Shown here piece by piece: positions 43,800-55,279 of a stretch of 64,000 nt of DNA. The number at the start of each line of letters is the position of its first letter. Within the stretch, counting starts at the first letter, position 1. The position numbers and the translations under genes were made by a program. Origin of the DNA: Incurvaria masculella (Eukaryota > Arthropoda > Insecta > Lepidoptera > Incurvariidae); NCBI GenBank assembly GCA_946894095.1, contig OX335653.1:12715001-12779000 (forward strand), given 5' to 3'. The notes below the pieces were generated by a model that worked only from the letters and a program-made list of their open reading frames with translations, did no database searches and was not told where the DNA came from.

Positions 43800-44925
43800 G
43801 AAACGTACCAAAACCAACACATACATACATTTCCTGTACCTTCATGAAGGGTAATTTCCTCACCTCCATGGTACCATTACACAATATGTTTATTTTTTCT
43901 TGTTTGTTGGTCTCTATACAACGTAAAAAATTTGCCAATTTCAAGTTTCATTACTTGATTCTTGAAATCTTGAATGTAGGTATTTTATTCTAATCATTTC
44001 ATATTATCACATCACATTGACTTTTGGCATTCAAAATATGTTTATTATGTCCACCGTCGACAAACAGCTCGAGCCTCAAGAAAATATTGTCAAATTCAGG
44101 TTCTGACAATACATTCATACGAGACACATTCTCACGCCATTTACCCGGAAGGCGTGAATATACAACAAATCAAGCAAGGAAAAACATGTGAACATTGCAC
44201 ATTTAATGAGGTGGATTCATAAAAGTATCTTTATTTTTGGGCATGATTAATATTGTAGTATAGCGATATCATCCCCAAAACATGGTTTCGTTAATCCTTA
44301 CAAATAACACGCAATATCTTTGGAAAGGATGTGGAGCTTGTTTTGGCTCGGGCGCGTCATCTAGCTTGTAGTAAATATAGAAGACGAATGAAAGAGGTTT
44401 TTTTTTCTACCCAACCTATCTCTATAAGTGATTCATTTCTGGGTAACTATCCAAAGTATATTTTCCTTGGTAATAAATAATTCACTATTTTCTTCTTGGA
44501 GGTGCCACCTCTATGAGAGATCATGTTTATAGGGCTCACATCCATTGGCATTTAAGCCGCGACCACATTAGGTACCCTCAGCCGAGGTGACATTCACCTC
44601 GTAACATTTTCTGGTGGAGAGTTATTTATTTACTGGGTCAGATGCGTCGTGACGCATGCATATTCATGAGATATTATCACGAAATGCATTTATCTCGATA
44701 CAAGCGTGTGAAGGCAAAGGACCACAGGCATTCTACAAATATTAATTGAAAGGATAAGTGTCGTCGTTCCGCTAAAATGTGGGCATGAAAAGTTATTAGT
44801 GCAAACTAAAATCGAAATAAGTGAAGAAAAAACAAGAGCTCGGGCAATCTGGAATTACTGAAATTTAATAAAACGTTTGAGCATCTAACGAGATAGAGTC
44901 TAGACGGTGATTAAGCCCCGGTTGC
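43800..44925. other. Unassigned sequence
   Basis: No gene was recognised. A GC-richer part at 44540-44660 has no frame. Confidence 0.45.
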
Positions 44926-44929
44926 ACGA

Positions 44930-45080
44930 AGAAACGGCTGAGTTAATCAATGTTCAAACACGTCACTTTTAGTGAACCGCATAGAGTTCCTTCCATATTG
45001 TCCACACAAAGTGACGTGTTTGATCATACTTTGACGTTGATTTTGATGTTTTGTTTTTTCGTGCACTCGGCCCTAAGAGC
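44930..45080 (+). repeat. Short hairpin element, 'AAACACGTCACTTT' arms, copy 1
   Basis: AAACACGTCACTTT and AAAGTGACGTGTTT flank 'AACCGCATAGAGTTCCTTCC'. Two more copies lie at 56781-56905 and 56970-57105. Confidence 0.75.
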
Positions 45081-45119
45081 GCATCGTCACCTGCCCGGTG
45101 GAACCAGGGTCTCAAGGCG

Positions 45120-47150
45120 TACACAAATCTCAATGGGTTTATCTTGATTTTAAGATTAAATAAAAAAAAATTTTTTAGTTTGTATATGCATCTACCTTAC
45201 TACTACTTACTACATAATACTTTTTATTACTGATATAGAAAAATCATTGAATAAACAGAATTAAAAACAATATGCAATCGTTTTTTTAATTTTATAACTT
45301 ATTAAAATACCTTAATAGCAGGGTTTTTTTAAAATATACCTACATAAGTCTATTTTGCTATGAAGTTAAAAATCAAAATGTGTGTTTCTCCACTCTCGGT
45401 GATTACTCGCGAATAATATGAGCTTAATCTGTGAAATAAGCTTTTAGTTTGAATTCTGGACCCTGAACCTCAAATTAGATTTTTCGTGCAGGCACTTGAC
45501 TCAAATGGTGATTTACTGTAATTGTTCTGGGTTGTTTGTTCCAAAGCATTTAATTACGCGTATACCTGATGGTAAAGTTAAATACATTTTACTCTCGCTA
45601 AGATACCGTTACCACAAGGAACAAATAATTGCTGGACAGTCCGGCGGCTCTTAAATGAGCGAACTCGTTACCTTGGACAAAACAACATTTCTGTCAAAAA
45701 TACCCCAAGATAATTAAGTGCAAGGGCGAGTCGCAGTATCCTTGTCAATCCGCAGAGGGGCAGTTAGGGTAACAAACTGCGCCTGCGACCTTGATCCCCG
45801 TACTCTCGTCCAGATGAAGGTTGACAACAATGCCTTATGATGGCACCCGGGGGAGGATCCGGACAGGAAGAGCCATTCCGTTCTCCCATTTGCCTTTGTA
45901 ATCTGTCCCGTAACCCGGAAATGAGACGAGATCAATTACAGAGTACAATTTGGTTTTTATTCTATATAGGATTTCGCAAATTTAATCGCGTTTCTTGTGT
46001 TGTTCGTGTCAATTTATGCAAAGAGAAAATTATGTTGATTAAGAGCGTTTCATTTTGTTGGCGTAAATAATCGTTGCGAAGATCTTTATGTGTCTCCGAT
46101 TTATAGGCATTCATTTACATTTTGCAGGATATTATAACACGCAGCTCTGCTCAAGTGAATTACACAATTTAGAGTTCTTCTTTCTATTTAGTTTTAAAAA
46201 TATGACACAAAATATAATAATTGTCACGGTTTAAGGTGAATAAGCACTTTAATAACCACATATTGCGACGGTTTTTAAAACATCTTAGATATAGTAGGTT
46301 GATAGTTATGCCAAAAGAAAAGCATTGCGTACCTTTAGCGCAATACATTTATTTATGGTCTACCGTTAAGTTTTTCATAAAAATATTATTGCGGAAATAT
46401 TTTAGCTTTTCATTACACCGAACAAAGAGCATACTGCCGCACTTTTGAACCAATGTTTTCGTTTAAATTTTCAGCACATCTATGTAAATAATAAATGTTA
46501 ATTGATTTATGAACAATCATATGTTCAAATTCATGTATTTGAAACCTATAACAGTAATTAACTACTTACAAATTTTTTTTAAAAGTTTTTATGTGTAATT
46601 GGTTGATTTGTTAAACAAAAGCATAAAAACATACAGTTGCAGCTTTGAATTATGGCTAGACGCATAAATCTACGAGTAAACTTTCTAGATCATCGAAATT
46701 AGTTGTGGATTTTTATTTACGCGCTTGTCGAACGAACGCAATCGGCCCTTATCACGCCCGTAATACAATATAGGAACGTATATGCGTAAGCGTGACACAT
46801 AAATATCGGTGACATTGGCCCGGGCGCCCGTGCAAGTTAATCCATCAGAAGTGGACTCGTCATGGCCGCTTGGACGCGGTGTGGCCTCCCACGGACCCGT
46901 TATTGCGTCCGGAGGCACGGCTCTTGTTAATCATGTTGTTGTCGAACCGTAAAGCTCCTCACGTGTGAGAGTTAATTAAAATATTTTCTAATGAAATGTA
47001 AAGCTCATGAGGAAAACATTGTGATTGACAAGGTTGACAAATATTTGTATGAATCAAAACATTAACAGTATGAATCAACACCTGTGTGCGAAAGTTGATA
47101 AAGTAGATGGCGCCACGGGCGTTTGTAGCTATTTCTGCTTTAGCTCCTTA
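45120..47150. other. Unassigned sequence with two GC-richer islands
   Basis: 45700-45930 and 46690-46930 are GC-richer than their surroundings and may be unique sequence. Their 73-77-codon frames show no domain or splice structure. The rest is AT-rich. Confidence 0.35.
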
Positions 47151-47159
47151 AGAATGTTT

Positions 47160-47310
47160 CAACCCATACAGTTTTTTTTGTTGTAAAATTGTGTCGCCGC
47201 AACCACGGCTCTGTTTCACATTTACAATTAATTCGTGGCTTAAAGTGCAATACTTTTTGCGTTCTATGTGTCGGAACAACTTTGTATGGGTCGGAACAGC
47301 CTTAAAAATA
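47160..47310 (+). repeat. Interspersed repeat, 'AAAGTGCAATAC' family
   Basis: 'AAAGTGCAATACTTTTTGCG', then 'TTCTATGTGTCGGAACAAC' and 'TTTGTATGGGTCGGAAC', shared with 22480-22575. Confidence 0.6.
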
Positions 47311-47319
47311 GATTTAATT

Positions 47320-48160
47320 AGGATCTCATTGACGTCTCAATGTAGAACTCGTCAACTGAAGTTCCACAACACATTTCACACATTCCTTCCTACATTTCAT
47401 AAGATCGGGCTTAGATTACTATGCGAAATTAGAAAGTTCGGTACCTGCTAGAGAATTTGAAAACTATAGTGGTAAGGTATAAAGCGCAAATCAAATTACT
47501 AAAATACCAACTCTAAGCTTCTGCGCAGTGGCTTCCGTCCATTTGCCTTATTTCAGAGTATTCTGGACCTAATTTTAACCTAAGTTGAGGAGCATGACTT
47601 TGAGCAACGTGGGAAGAGAAACGTGCACTGCACCAAATAGGAATAACCTTATTTATAATACAAACCATTTTTGCATCAAGATATAGAAGATTTGTCAGGT
47701 GCCTAATAAGTATTGTTTTACTGACACGATGGTATTTGGATCCTTTCATAGAAATGCTATGTAATCTATATGGTGTACTATATGGTGTACTAAAATATAG
47801 GTAGTACGATCAATTTTTGTGAGATTGAATAGTTTTACACATTTCATGAGCCCACTTAATTTGCCCATTAATCATGCCTTATATCATTGTCTTTTGACAC
47901 TCACCTTACGTCTTAAAATAATATTTCATTCATTTGGAAGTATTCTAAGAGCTGCTTTTGCTGGAGAAATCACATTTTCAAAAGCCTAGCAAAAGCTTAA
48001 CTTTAGGATTTGAAAGTTTGAACAGAACAATATCACAGATTTGAGTAATTTAATATTAATTGTTCCTGACAGTTTCTTTTATTTTTCTTACTACTATTCT
48101 CCATGAATTCTTCGTGAAATAAAGACGGTAGGTAAAAAACAAAAATAATTAGAAGTTTCA
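47320..48160. other. Non-genic spacer
   Basis: Nothing recognised except a short direct repeat 'TATGGTGTACTA' at 47769-47793. Confidence 0.45.
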
Positions 48161-48164
48161 AAAG

Positions 48165-48170
48165 TTTATT
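48165..48170 (-). terminator. Polyadenylation signal AATAAA
   Basis: About 95 nt beyond the stop codon at 48264-48266 on the minus strand. Confidence 0.65.
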
Positions 48171-48263
48171 TTTTAAGAATTCAAACCATTTTTATCATCT
48201 CGAGTCCTATGTACAAAGCGAAGCGCAACATTCAAAATGGCGGCGGCTCATTCGAACCTGGAA

Positions 48264-49363
48264 CTACAGGTAGGTCGGCAGGACGGTGCGGTAGGCGGGC
48301 AGCAGCGGGGGGTGGTTGAGCAGGGCGCTCGAGTGCGAGACGGCGTACGGCAGGTGCTGGTACGGCGTGAGGAGCGGCGGGTGAGCCACCACTGGCGGCG
48401 GCAGCACGGCGCCGTACGGGTTGATGTAGATGGGCGCCGGCGCCGGCGCGGCTTGCATCGACGCCATCACGGCGAACACGAACAGCTGGAGTGAGGAACG
48501 AAATAATACTTAGTTGAACGTTCATCTCGACAAATGCCGAAGTTTGTTTCCACGGAATATTGATTCAGCTTTTAACTATATTTTTAGGTCGAGTCGGTGG
48601 GGAAAATTGAGCTCCGGAGGTACTTTTCGATATTTTATTTTCAAATATTTTTAACATGCATATGGCACGTTAAGAATATTAATATGCAAAAAAAAATATT
48701 CGTTGGGTTAGGTTGTCATTTATAATTACACTCAACCCCAATACGTATTGAACAGGTAAATTTACAGGAAAATTTAATATCAGTGTTTAAACAGGATTCA
48801 AATGTGAAATCACAAAGACCTCAGCAAATAATTACAATTTCAATTATTTTGGACTCTTTTAATGATTCTCGAAGTAATAAGAGCTAGTAAATGTTCAATA
48901 AAATATGGTTATTGTGCTGTCTCTACAACAAACACAAAAACAACAATCGTTGTTATTAATATTATGTCTGCCTACAGAACCAACACCGTATTGGTTCTGT
49001 AGGCAGACATAATTTCAATAAAATATTGTATTGTAAAATTTAGATACTATTTGGTTTAATGTAATAAAAAGGTAGTGTTTGATTTAATAAAATAATAACG
49101 CATACATCAATGATCTGTGAACATAATGCACGGACAATAGAATATGGTATTATTAGATCGGTTATTTACTTGCTGTAGGTAATAGTTTATTTGCACGATG
49201 AAATTTAATTTTTTGTAGACTAATTTCATTATTTTTACTTCTAAAAATAAAAAAAATAAACTCTATAATTAAATAAAATCTTTGAAGTGAAAGCAAGAAA
49301 AAATTATTCTTTCTTAATTTTAATTAACGAAATAGATTGGGATATGCTTACCAGTCGGTACAT
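48264..49363 (-). CDS. Secreted Pro/Leu/Ala-rich small protein (cuticular/matrix type), 77 residues
   Basis: Two exons: 49352-49363 (ATGTACCGACTG, MYRL, donor GTAAGC) and 48264-48485 (acceptor TTCCTCACTCCAG, phase 0, stop TAG). The joined N-terminus MYRLLFVFAVMASMQA is a signal peptide. The mature chain is rich in Pro, Ala, Leu and His: APAPAPIYINPYGAVLPPPV, then VAHPPLLTPYQHLPYAV, then SHSSALLNHPPLLPA, ending VLPTYL. SHSS also occurs in the 52874 gene, supporting common origin. Coding GC is very high against an AT-rich intron. Antisense frames of 85-97 codons are shadows. An extracellular matrix role is inferred from signal peptide, composition and neighbours. Confidence 0.85.
48961..49013. 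repeat. Perfect 23-bp inverted repeat in an intron
   Basis: 48961-48983 pairs exactly with 48991-49013 across a 7-nt loop (CACCGTA). The outer end begins 'ATTATGTCTGCCTACAG'. It lies in the intron of the 77-residue gene. Confidence 0.95.
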
Positions 49364-49437
49364 TTTCAACCAACGAAATTTGTAATCGTAGGGAAAATAG
49401 ACGATAGAAACGTCTAGAACAATTTAGGATTGGTCGA

Positions 49438-49474
49438 AGAATGAATATTGGAGTCTGCGGAGTGCTGATTTATA
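49438..49474 (-). promoter_or_regulatory. TATA box and initiator of the 77-residue gene
   Basis: On the minus strand TATAAAT (49468-49474) lies about 32 nt upstream of TTCATTC, an initiator-like site, giving a 5' UTR of about 80 nt. Confidence 0.65.
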
Positions 49475-49479
49475 AGTCT

Positions 49480-50510
49480 TGCTTAGGAATCTTAGCTATC
49501 TACTGGCCTAGTAACGTCGAACTTTGAAATGGTCAGGTATGCTTCTCAATCCATTTGACAACATACCGCCTGCAACAAACGTTTAAAAACGTTAAATTCC
49601 TATTCATTTTTCCCAAGAACTGCGCGTGTCATGAACACTTTGTAGCTACATATGTAAGTGAACGGACAGAGAAACAAATAAAGTAGCGAATTTATATACA
49701 CCAAATCGAGAATATATTTTCATCGTGTCTTCTAAAAAACTCAATGTGTCTTCTGCATCGTGCATTTTTTCATGTGTGTGTGTAATGCACTTTTGTGTGA
49801 GAGAACTTGACATATATTTGAAAAAATAAATCACTGCTAGTGTTCGACTCGCGAAGCAAGGGTTAAGTAAGTATGCATTGAGCGTGCATTTGTATGCCAT
49901 ATATATTATTATATTTATTATATATATTTCGTCCAGCACGGGCGATTTCGATTTTGGACAGCAATTTTGATGTTGTCAAATTATTACAAATTAATGATAG
50001 GTGTTTTTTTTATATTTGTGCTGTGATGAATGACTCGCGTCTTGCCTATTGTTACGATTTTATGACAACGGAAACAGAAACTAGACTAGAGGATTTGATT
50101 TACATTTGAATGTCAATAATTAGCTGTATTTTCCTGATCTCGTTGACTGAGAGATTGATTGTTTAACGGCTAAAAGGTACCATAGACCTAAGAATTTGAA
50201 ATACAAATTTATGGTAATATCTCTATACGACCTTAAGAGAAAGAGTCTTGACCATAGACTTAGAATAGCGGTATTGAGACCAACAACGTAGTAATCCTAT
50301 AATAGTTCCTTTTTTCTTTTGAGCAACTGAGCTCTTATTAAAATGTGTAATATTTCAACAAGTCAATGTGATAAGGCTCAACTAAGGCGGCATACAACGG
50401 TCCTTAGTTGAAGGTTCTTAGATTGAATTCAGGTGAAAATATAAAAATGATAGCTATTACATTTGCGTGCATCCTTTTTTTATTTATTTTTTACTGGCTC
50501 TACTTAAAAG
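49480..50510. other. Intergenic spacer
   Basis: No gene was recognised. The 97-codon minus and 71-codon plus frames have no supporting features. Confidence 0.45.
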
Positions 50511-50514
50511 TAGA

Positions 50515-50655
50515 ATGTGAACTTTATTTTGAGTTTCAGCGACATATACATTTGAAGCATTGTAATCAGATTTTAAAAATAATCTGAAAAAATTTTGGTG
50601 AGGTGACTCCTAGTGTCAGATACCAAAATCGATTTTGGTGACGACAGTAATAATA
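50515..50655 (-). repeat. Interspersed repeat shared with 4065-4150 and 30870-30920
   Basis: 'GAAGCATTGTAATCAGATTT' and 'AATAATCTGAAAAA' are the reverse complement of 4083-4120. 'AAAATCGATTTTGGTGACGA' matches the 30890 block. Confidence 0.65.
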
Positions 50656-50659
50656 TTTA

Positions 50660-51010
50660 TTTATCTATCATTGCACTAATTGCCTTAGCGTAGGATCAAT
50701 ACGCAAAAATCATCAGCGCAAATTAACAAATAATGTCAACTGATTTCAGAAAACATCTGATCCATAAATAATGATGTGGTCTGATTCCTTAACTTTTATG
50801 TCTCATTGTACCTTTCTTTAAAAATGTTAGTTGGCATTAATAAAAAAATAACAAGTCTCTTTTGACAGCAATTTGACATTCATTCTATCCGCTAGGCACG
50901 GCCTTTACTCAAAAAATTTGGATGATACAATATTTTACAATCTATTATGAATGTCGTTAATGGTTATTAACTCAATTGTATTTAATTTGTATAATTTCAT
51001 AGCATTCCCA
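50660..51010. other. Upstream region of the Ly6-like gene
   Basis: AT-rich; no clear TATA/initiator pair could be assigned. Confidence 0.4.
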
Positions 51011-51016
51011 CCTAAA

Positions 51017-51046
51017 ATGAAACGCTACATCCTCGCAACCATATAA
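51017..51046 (+). other. Short upstream open frame before the Ly6-like start
   Basis: ATG at 51017 opens a nine-codon frame (MKRYILATI) closed by TAA at 51044-51046, just before the main ATG at 51050. If both are on the mRNA it could dampen translation. Confidence 0.45.
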
Positions 51047-51049
51047 AAA

Positions 51050-52237
51050 ATGAACCAAATTACCCCTGTTCTATGCTATACCCTTGCGTGTGTCCTACTT
51101 GCTCACTGTTCAGACCAAGGTGGACTCCAGAAAGTTTCCAATAGATTCTCCTGGATGAAAGAAATTCTCCCAAACGTCCGAAAACATTTCTACACCTCCA
51201 CCTCAAATAAGAAAGACAACATGGGAAAAGGGAGTATCGCCAGCTGTTACGTTTGTGGCTTGGATAAAGTAGGCGTCCCCGGCAATAACTCATGTGATAC
51301 GTGGTTTGACTCTACCGAAGACTTCAACTTGAAGTTCAAGAAAGAGACCTTCATGAGGTATTGCTACACAAAGGAATCTTGCCCACTCGAAAGGGGTAGA
51401 AGAGATGACCTTTACACTGTGCCACGTCCAGGTTAGTTCAAGTTTGGGTATTGAGCGCGTATATAGGGTCTTATAGCACTGATCCTTTAGATCTTTTTAG
51501 CGTATACTCATAGGGTCCTATTACACCGATCTTCTAGATATTTTATATTTTATATTTGGGCAGCCCCTGTTGAAGTCCGAAATCCCATGAGTGTCATCGG
51601 GCGCCCCTTTTGTGAGGTCTTGGCGTGCGCCATATGCTGCGCTTAAAAAAGTCTAACTTAATCCTTCCCAAATGAGGTAAACAAGTTTGAGAGTAATTTT
51701 AAATCTAGGTGTGGGAGTAGTGAGTTAAGGGAACTGCTGGGTGTTAGGGGGAGGAATGAAGAAGAAAGAAACTCTAAACTAATACTTTGCCAATCTGAGA
51801 GTGGATGCCAATTATCCACAATCTGCAGAAAACCACAACGCAAAACCGAGCTCCCATCTTATCTCATTTCGTAATAAAATCCCACAGGATATTACCCCGA
51901 GAGCACGTGTAACTTATTCACTGGAGGCTGCTTCAAGCGCTGGATAGATCTGCACGGTGTCTACACGGAGCGGGGCTGTCGCCGCTTGCCTCGGCCCATG
52001 CTGGGGCGCAGCGTCATAAGCAAGCGATTCCAGAAGTTGGAACAGACGCTGACTAACGAAGAGGACGCCTGTATCTCGAGTCCGGTGGCTATCCTCACTC
52101 CGTTCAGTCGTTCGATATCCCTGTTTGCTCGCTACTATGTTTGCGTCTGCAGCGAGCCTTGGTGCAATCGGGCAAGTTCTTTCGTTCAAAATTTTGTCAT
52201 ATTTACAGTTTCATGGTTAGTTCTTTGGCTTTGTTAA
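51050..52237 (+). CDS. Ly6/uPAR-like, GPI-anchored cysteine-rich protein, 243 residues
   Basis: Two exons: 51050-51431 (donor CAG|GTTAGT) and 51888-52237 (acceptor CCCACAG), joined in phase 1. Residues 1-20 (MNQITPVLCYTLACVLLAHC) form a signal peptide. A basic linker follows, then 12 cysteines from C66: CYVC, C82, C105, C111 (spaced by a possible RGRR cleavage site at 115-118), C135, C142, C158, C189, then YYVCVCSEPWCN (C213, C215, C220). The CxxC start and C-x-C-x4-CN end fit the three-finger Ly6/Quiver-type superfamily. The C-terminal 17-20 residues are hydrophobic (VIFTVSWLVLWLC) after small residues ASS, as in a GPI signal. It is longer than a simple Ly6 protein (usually 100-160), so an enlarged or atypical finger is likely. 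The intron carries a LINE fragment. Ligand and tissue cannot be read from sequence. Confidence 0.85.
51470..51650 (+). mobile_element. LINE 3' fragment in the Ly6-like intron
   Basis: 'AAATCCCATGAGTGTCATCG' and 'GAGGTCTTGGCGTGCGCCAT' match the Jockey/CR1-like ends. It is strongly eroded. Confidence 0.7.
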
Positions 52238-52677
52238 GGGTTTTATTGTTAATCTAAAGATTAATAATGGATTGTTTAAGCAGGTGCTAGCACCTGATTG
52301 CTATCATTTCCACAAGGGCGTAAGATACACCACTTTTAATTATATTTAAAAATAACCACAATTAATTTCGATAATCAAAAACGTATACATGTAGATTGAT
52401 CGTCTAGCTATATTTTAGAGATAAAACTGTATGTCTCTGGTGCTTTGTGTTTTGGACTTAGGCAAATATTCATAAACTATCATAAAAAATATTTGAACAT
52501 AGAATATGAGCGTCAGATATTCACCGTTATAGGTTTCAAATATAGCTAGACCATCAATGCATCTTTCATCTTTTTGAAATTCCAAAATAGTAGTAGTTAA
52601 TTCTAAAAAAATGCTACATCCTTGTGTAACTCATTTCAAGCAGGTCTTAATGGGTCAATTATTGAAGTACCTTAAAT

Positions 52678-52683
52678 AATAAA
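52678..52683 (+). terminator. Polyadenylation signal of the Ly6-like gene
   Basis: AATAAA about 440 nt after the stop codon; no clear earlier signal was seen. Confidence 0.5.
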
Positions 52684-52714
52684 ATGAAAGCGCGTAAATA
52701 AGTGGGTGATTTAA

Positions 52715-52720
52715 TTTATT
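52715..52720 (-). terminator. Polyadenylation signal of the 127-residue gene
   Basis: AATAAA on the minus strand about 155 nt after the stop at 52874-52876. It faces the plus-strand signal at 52678 with 31 bp between. Confidence 0.6.
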
Positions 52721-52873
52721 TTGGCATCCATGGAGAATTCAATGGAAAACGTTTGAACACATTTAATTACTACTTTACATATTATATACAACATTAAGGA
52801 CAAGGACTGGTATCAGGTGAAAACGGTATTATTATAAACAGTTTTAACTAAGAAATTAAGAACGTAGGTTAAA

Positions 52874-54198
52874 TCAATGATGAAGAGCGACGACGTGAGA
52901 TCCATGATGGACGACCGAGCTGCTGTGGGAGACCGCCGACGGGGCGGTCTTCAGGACGATGGCGGGGGCCGCGTGGACGGCGTGGACGACGGGGGCTGCG
53001 TGGACGGCGTGCACGACGGGGGCCGCGTGGACGGCGTGGACGGCGTGGACGACGGGGGCCGCGTGGACGGCGTGCACGACGGGCGAGCCGTGGTTGACGG
53101 TCTGGCTGCTCTTGGTGATGGTGGTCTTGGAGGCGACCACGGGCACGGCGGCGTGCAGCACGGGCGCGTGCACGACGGGCACGGCGTGGCTCACGAGCAC
53201 GCCGGGAGCGGCGGCGACCACGCACAGCACGGCGGAGAAAGCGAGCTGGAAGTTATAAACGTTCATATACCAGTGATGGGGTGAAATGCATTGGTTGGTT
53301 ACAAAACACATATATTGAGAGAACGAGATCGTGGTACTGACTGGTTGCACAGTTTGGTGTCCAAAGGACAGGCACCGAAAGAGGCATTTCATTATTTTTA
53401 TTTCCCAAGCAGCTTGGGAAGCCTAGTACTATCTGAACCTCACTTGAAGGGTGCGGGAATGAAGTCGCAAAAATATATTTTTTAAAGATTTTTCCAAATT
53501 TGTCTCATAATATTCGCCTAAAACGCCACATTCCCGAAAGAATTATGTACCCCTTTATGAGTGCGGCTTCATTGAACTGGATGGAAAGAATGGTCATTTT
53601 TTCTTGCTGCCTCGACCATTTTTTTTACCGTCTCGGGCCAAAAAAAGTTCAACTTAGAGCTGAACCCAAACACCTTGTAGAGGAAGTTACACTTTTACAT
53701 GGATTCCGAACCATGAAATCACTCGCATTTGTGACGAAATGCACTTATCTAACTCCGAAAGAGAACATAGTGGTGAATTATACGGGGCGCGGATTGTAGC
53801 TATCGCCTCTGGCATGTAAAGGAAGTCTCCGCGCCCCTAAGCCACGCGCCGCTATGTTAATTTTAAATACCAACAAATAATTGACCCATACAAAAACTGC
53901 TATGGTATTAATGGTTGAATATTTGGTTGCAATATCAGGATGCAACCTGACATTAATGGCTAATACCACATAACTACCGTTATGATATTATCCTAACATA
54001 CCACATTCCCGAAGGAATTAGGTGCCATGCCAGGAACTTCCCTTTACGAGCACGGCTACAGTGAACTGGATAAAAAAACACGGCTATCATGAGTAGTTGT
54101 TAGTTTACAAGGGATTTTATTTTATCTTATTTATTATGTCGCATAAAATAATTAAAATCGAACATCAGTATTTCGAAAGTACTCACAATCTTATACAT
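52874..54198 (-). CDS. Secreted VHAVHAAPV-repeat protein (cuticular/matrix type), 127 residues
   Basis: Two exons: 54187-54198 (ATGTATAAGATT, MYKI, donor GTGAGT) and 52874-53245 (acceptor TAACTTCCAG, phase 0, stop TGA). The joined N-terminus MYKILAFSAVLCVVAAAPG is a signal peptide. The mature chain has VSHAVPVVHAPVLHAAVPVV, then a Ser/Thr linker ASKTTITKSSQTVNHGSP, then repeats of VVHAVHAAP, and ends SHSSSVVHHGSHVVALHH. There are no cysteines in the mature part. Part of the coding sequence is identical to the gene at the right edge of the window. High-GC repeats create long antisense and out-of-frame shadow frames (99-135 codons). The 941-bp intron holds two SINEs. A cuticular or matrix role is inferred from composition. 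Confidence 0.85.
53505..53860 (-). repeat. SINE copy, family A, in the intron of the 127-residue gene
   Basis: Minus orientation, with body blocks 'CCATTCTTTCCATCCAGTTC' and a head with box B 'CAATCCGCGCC'-type remnant at 53790-53860. Confidence 0.6.
53935..54095 (-). repeat. SINE copy, family A, truncated
   Basis: 'TGACATTAATGGCTAATACC' to 'CGAGCACGGCTACAGTGAAC' in minus orientation; ends at a poly-A-like run at 54070. Confidence 0.75.
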
Positions 54199-54271
54199 TT
54201 TGAATGTATTGTTAGGAGTTGACTGTACGAGCGAACTTTGGCGTCTAATAATATTCGGTTGCGATCTCACC

Positions 54272-54279
54272 TTTTTATA
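54272..54279 (-). promoter_or_regulatory. TATA box of the 127-residue gene
   Basis: TATAAAAA on the minus strand, about 75 nt before the ATG at 54198. No perfect initiator was found at the expected position. Confidence 0.65.
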
Positions 54280-54399
54280 CAGCCTCCGCCGAAATGTACT
54301 TGACAATACACAACGAATTACGTCGATACCTACGAAATCATTTCGATGGTGCACTTGAGATATGAATATATTACACCGCCGTATTGGCGCCAACCGTTG

Positions 54400-54925
54400 C
54401 TTGCTCGACGCGTGCGAGCTCGTACCGGTTGACCGATTACGATATCGTAAGCATCAACCGCTAGCAAAGAGATAATTTTGGTGAAATTCCCTAATTTGGA
54501 AATTAGTCAGTTCCTTATGGTGTATCGTTTATTTATACACTGCAATCGGTTTTATCATATTTTATCATTATCGAGTTAAAACATCACAGGGCAGAAGAAC
54601 TGGCAAGAAAATTCGCAGGATTTTTTTCCAACGTCCATTTGAACTAAATTTACAAAAGCATTTTCCACTGCTTAGACATACGAATTTTTGATACTTGTTT
54701 GCATAAATAACTTAGTAATATCATTGCTTGCTTTGATGATAGGTGATAAACACAGGTAAATATTATATTAATATCACGAAAATCAACAATTCATGACAAA
54801 TATCAGCTTCTTTTGCAAACCCTATTCCCGCCATCTAACAAATTGTCAATTAGAGCAGGCCAGTCTACACAATCAAGACCCGTACACGAGCATCATGCTG
54901 GGTTCAGACACCGTAATTCCAATAG
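54400..54925. other. Intergenic spacer
   Basis: Nothing recognised. Confidence 0.4.
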
Positions 54926-54929
54926 AAAA

Positions 54930-55272
54930 CAGGAGTAGGCTTAAACATACAATTTTTACGAGACCACGGGCTCGAGTCCCGATATGCGCCTGTTCCTTTC
55001 TGAACCCAGATGGAAATGTATATTTTCGTTGAGTGCAGTAGTACATTTTATGATTCGGAACTCATTTAAAAATGTAGGGACGATTACATAATTACTTGGT
55101 GGATGGGTCAAGGGTAAGATGCAATGGCAATGAATGAAAGATGGTCGAAGCGGCAATAAAAAATTGTCCGTGTTTTCCATCTAGCGTAATGTAGCTGTCC
55201 TCATAAAATATAGGTCCTGACATGGCACCGAGCGATGTGTTGGGCTAATATTATAGCGTTGGGTGTTAAAGT
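54930..55272 (+). repeat. SINE copy, family A, tRNA-like head
   Basis: Head with box B 'GGGCTCGAGTCCC' (54968); body with 'ATGGTCGAAGCGGCAATAAA' and 'GTGTTTTCCATCTAGC'. Confidence 0.75.
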
Positions 55273-55279
55273 ACATAAA

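Noticed and set aside
48237..48525. 85-codon plus frame and 97-codon minus frame
   Set aside because: Out-of-frame readings of the 77-residue gene's GC-rich second exon.
52869..53284. Arg-rich 118-codon minus frame and Gly/Asp-rich 135-codon plus frame
   Set aside because: Shadows of the high-GC VHAVHAAP repeat exon. Neither has splice sites, a signal peptide or family resemblance.
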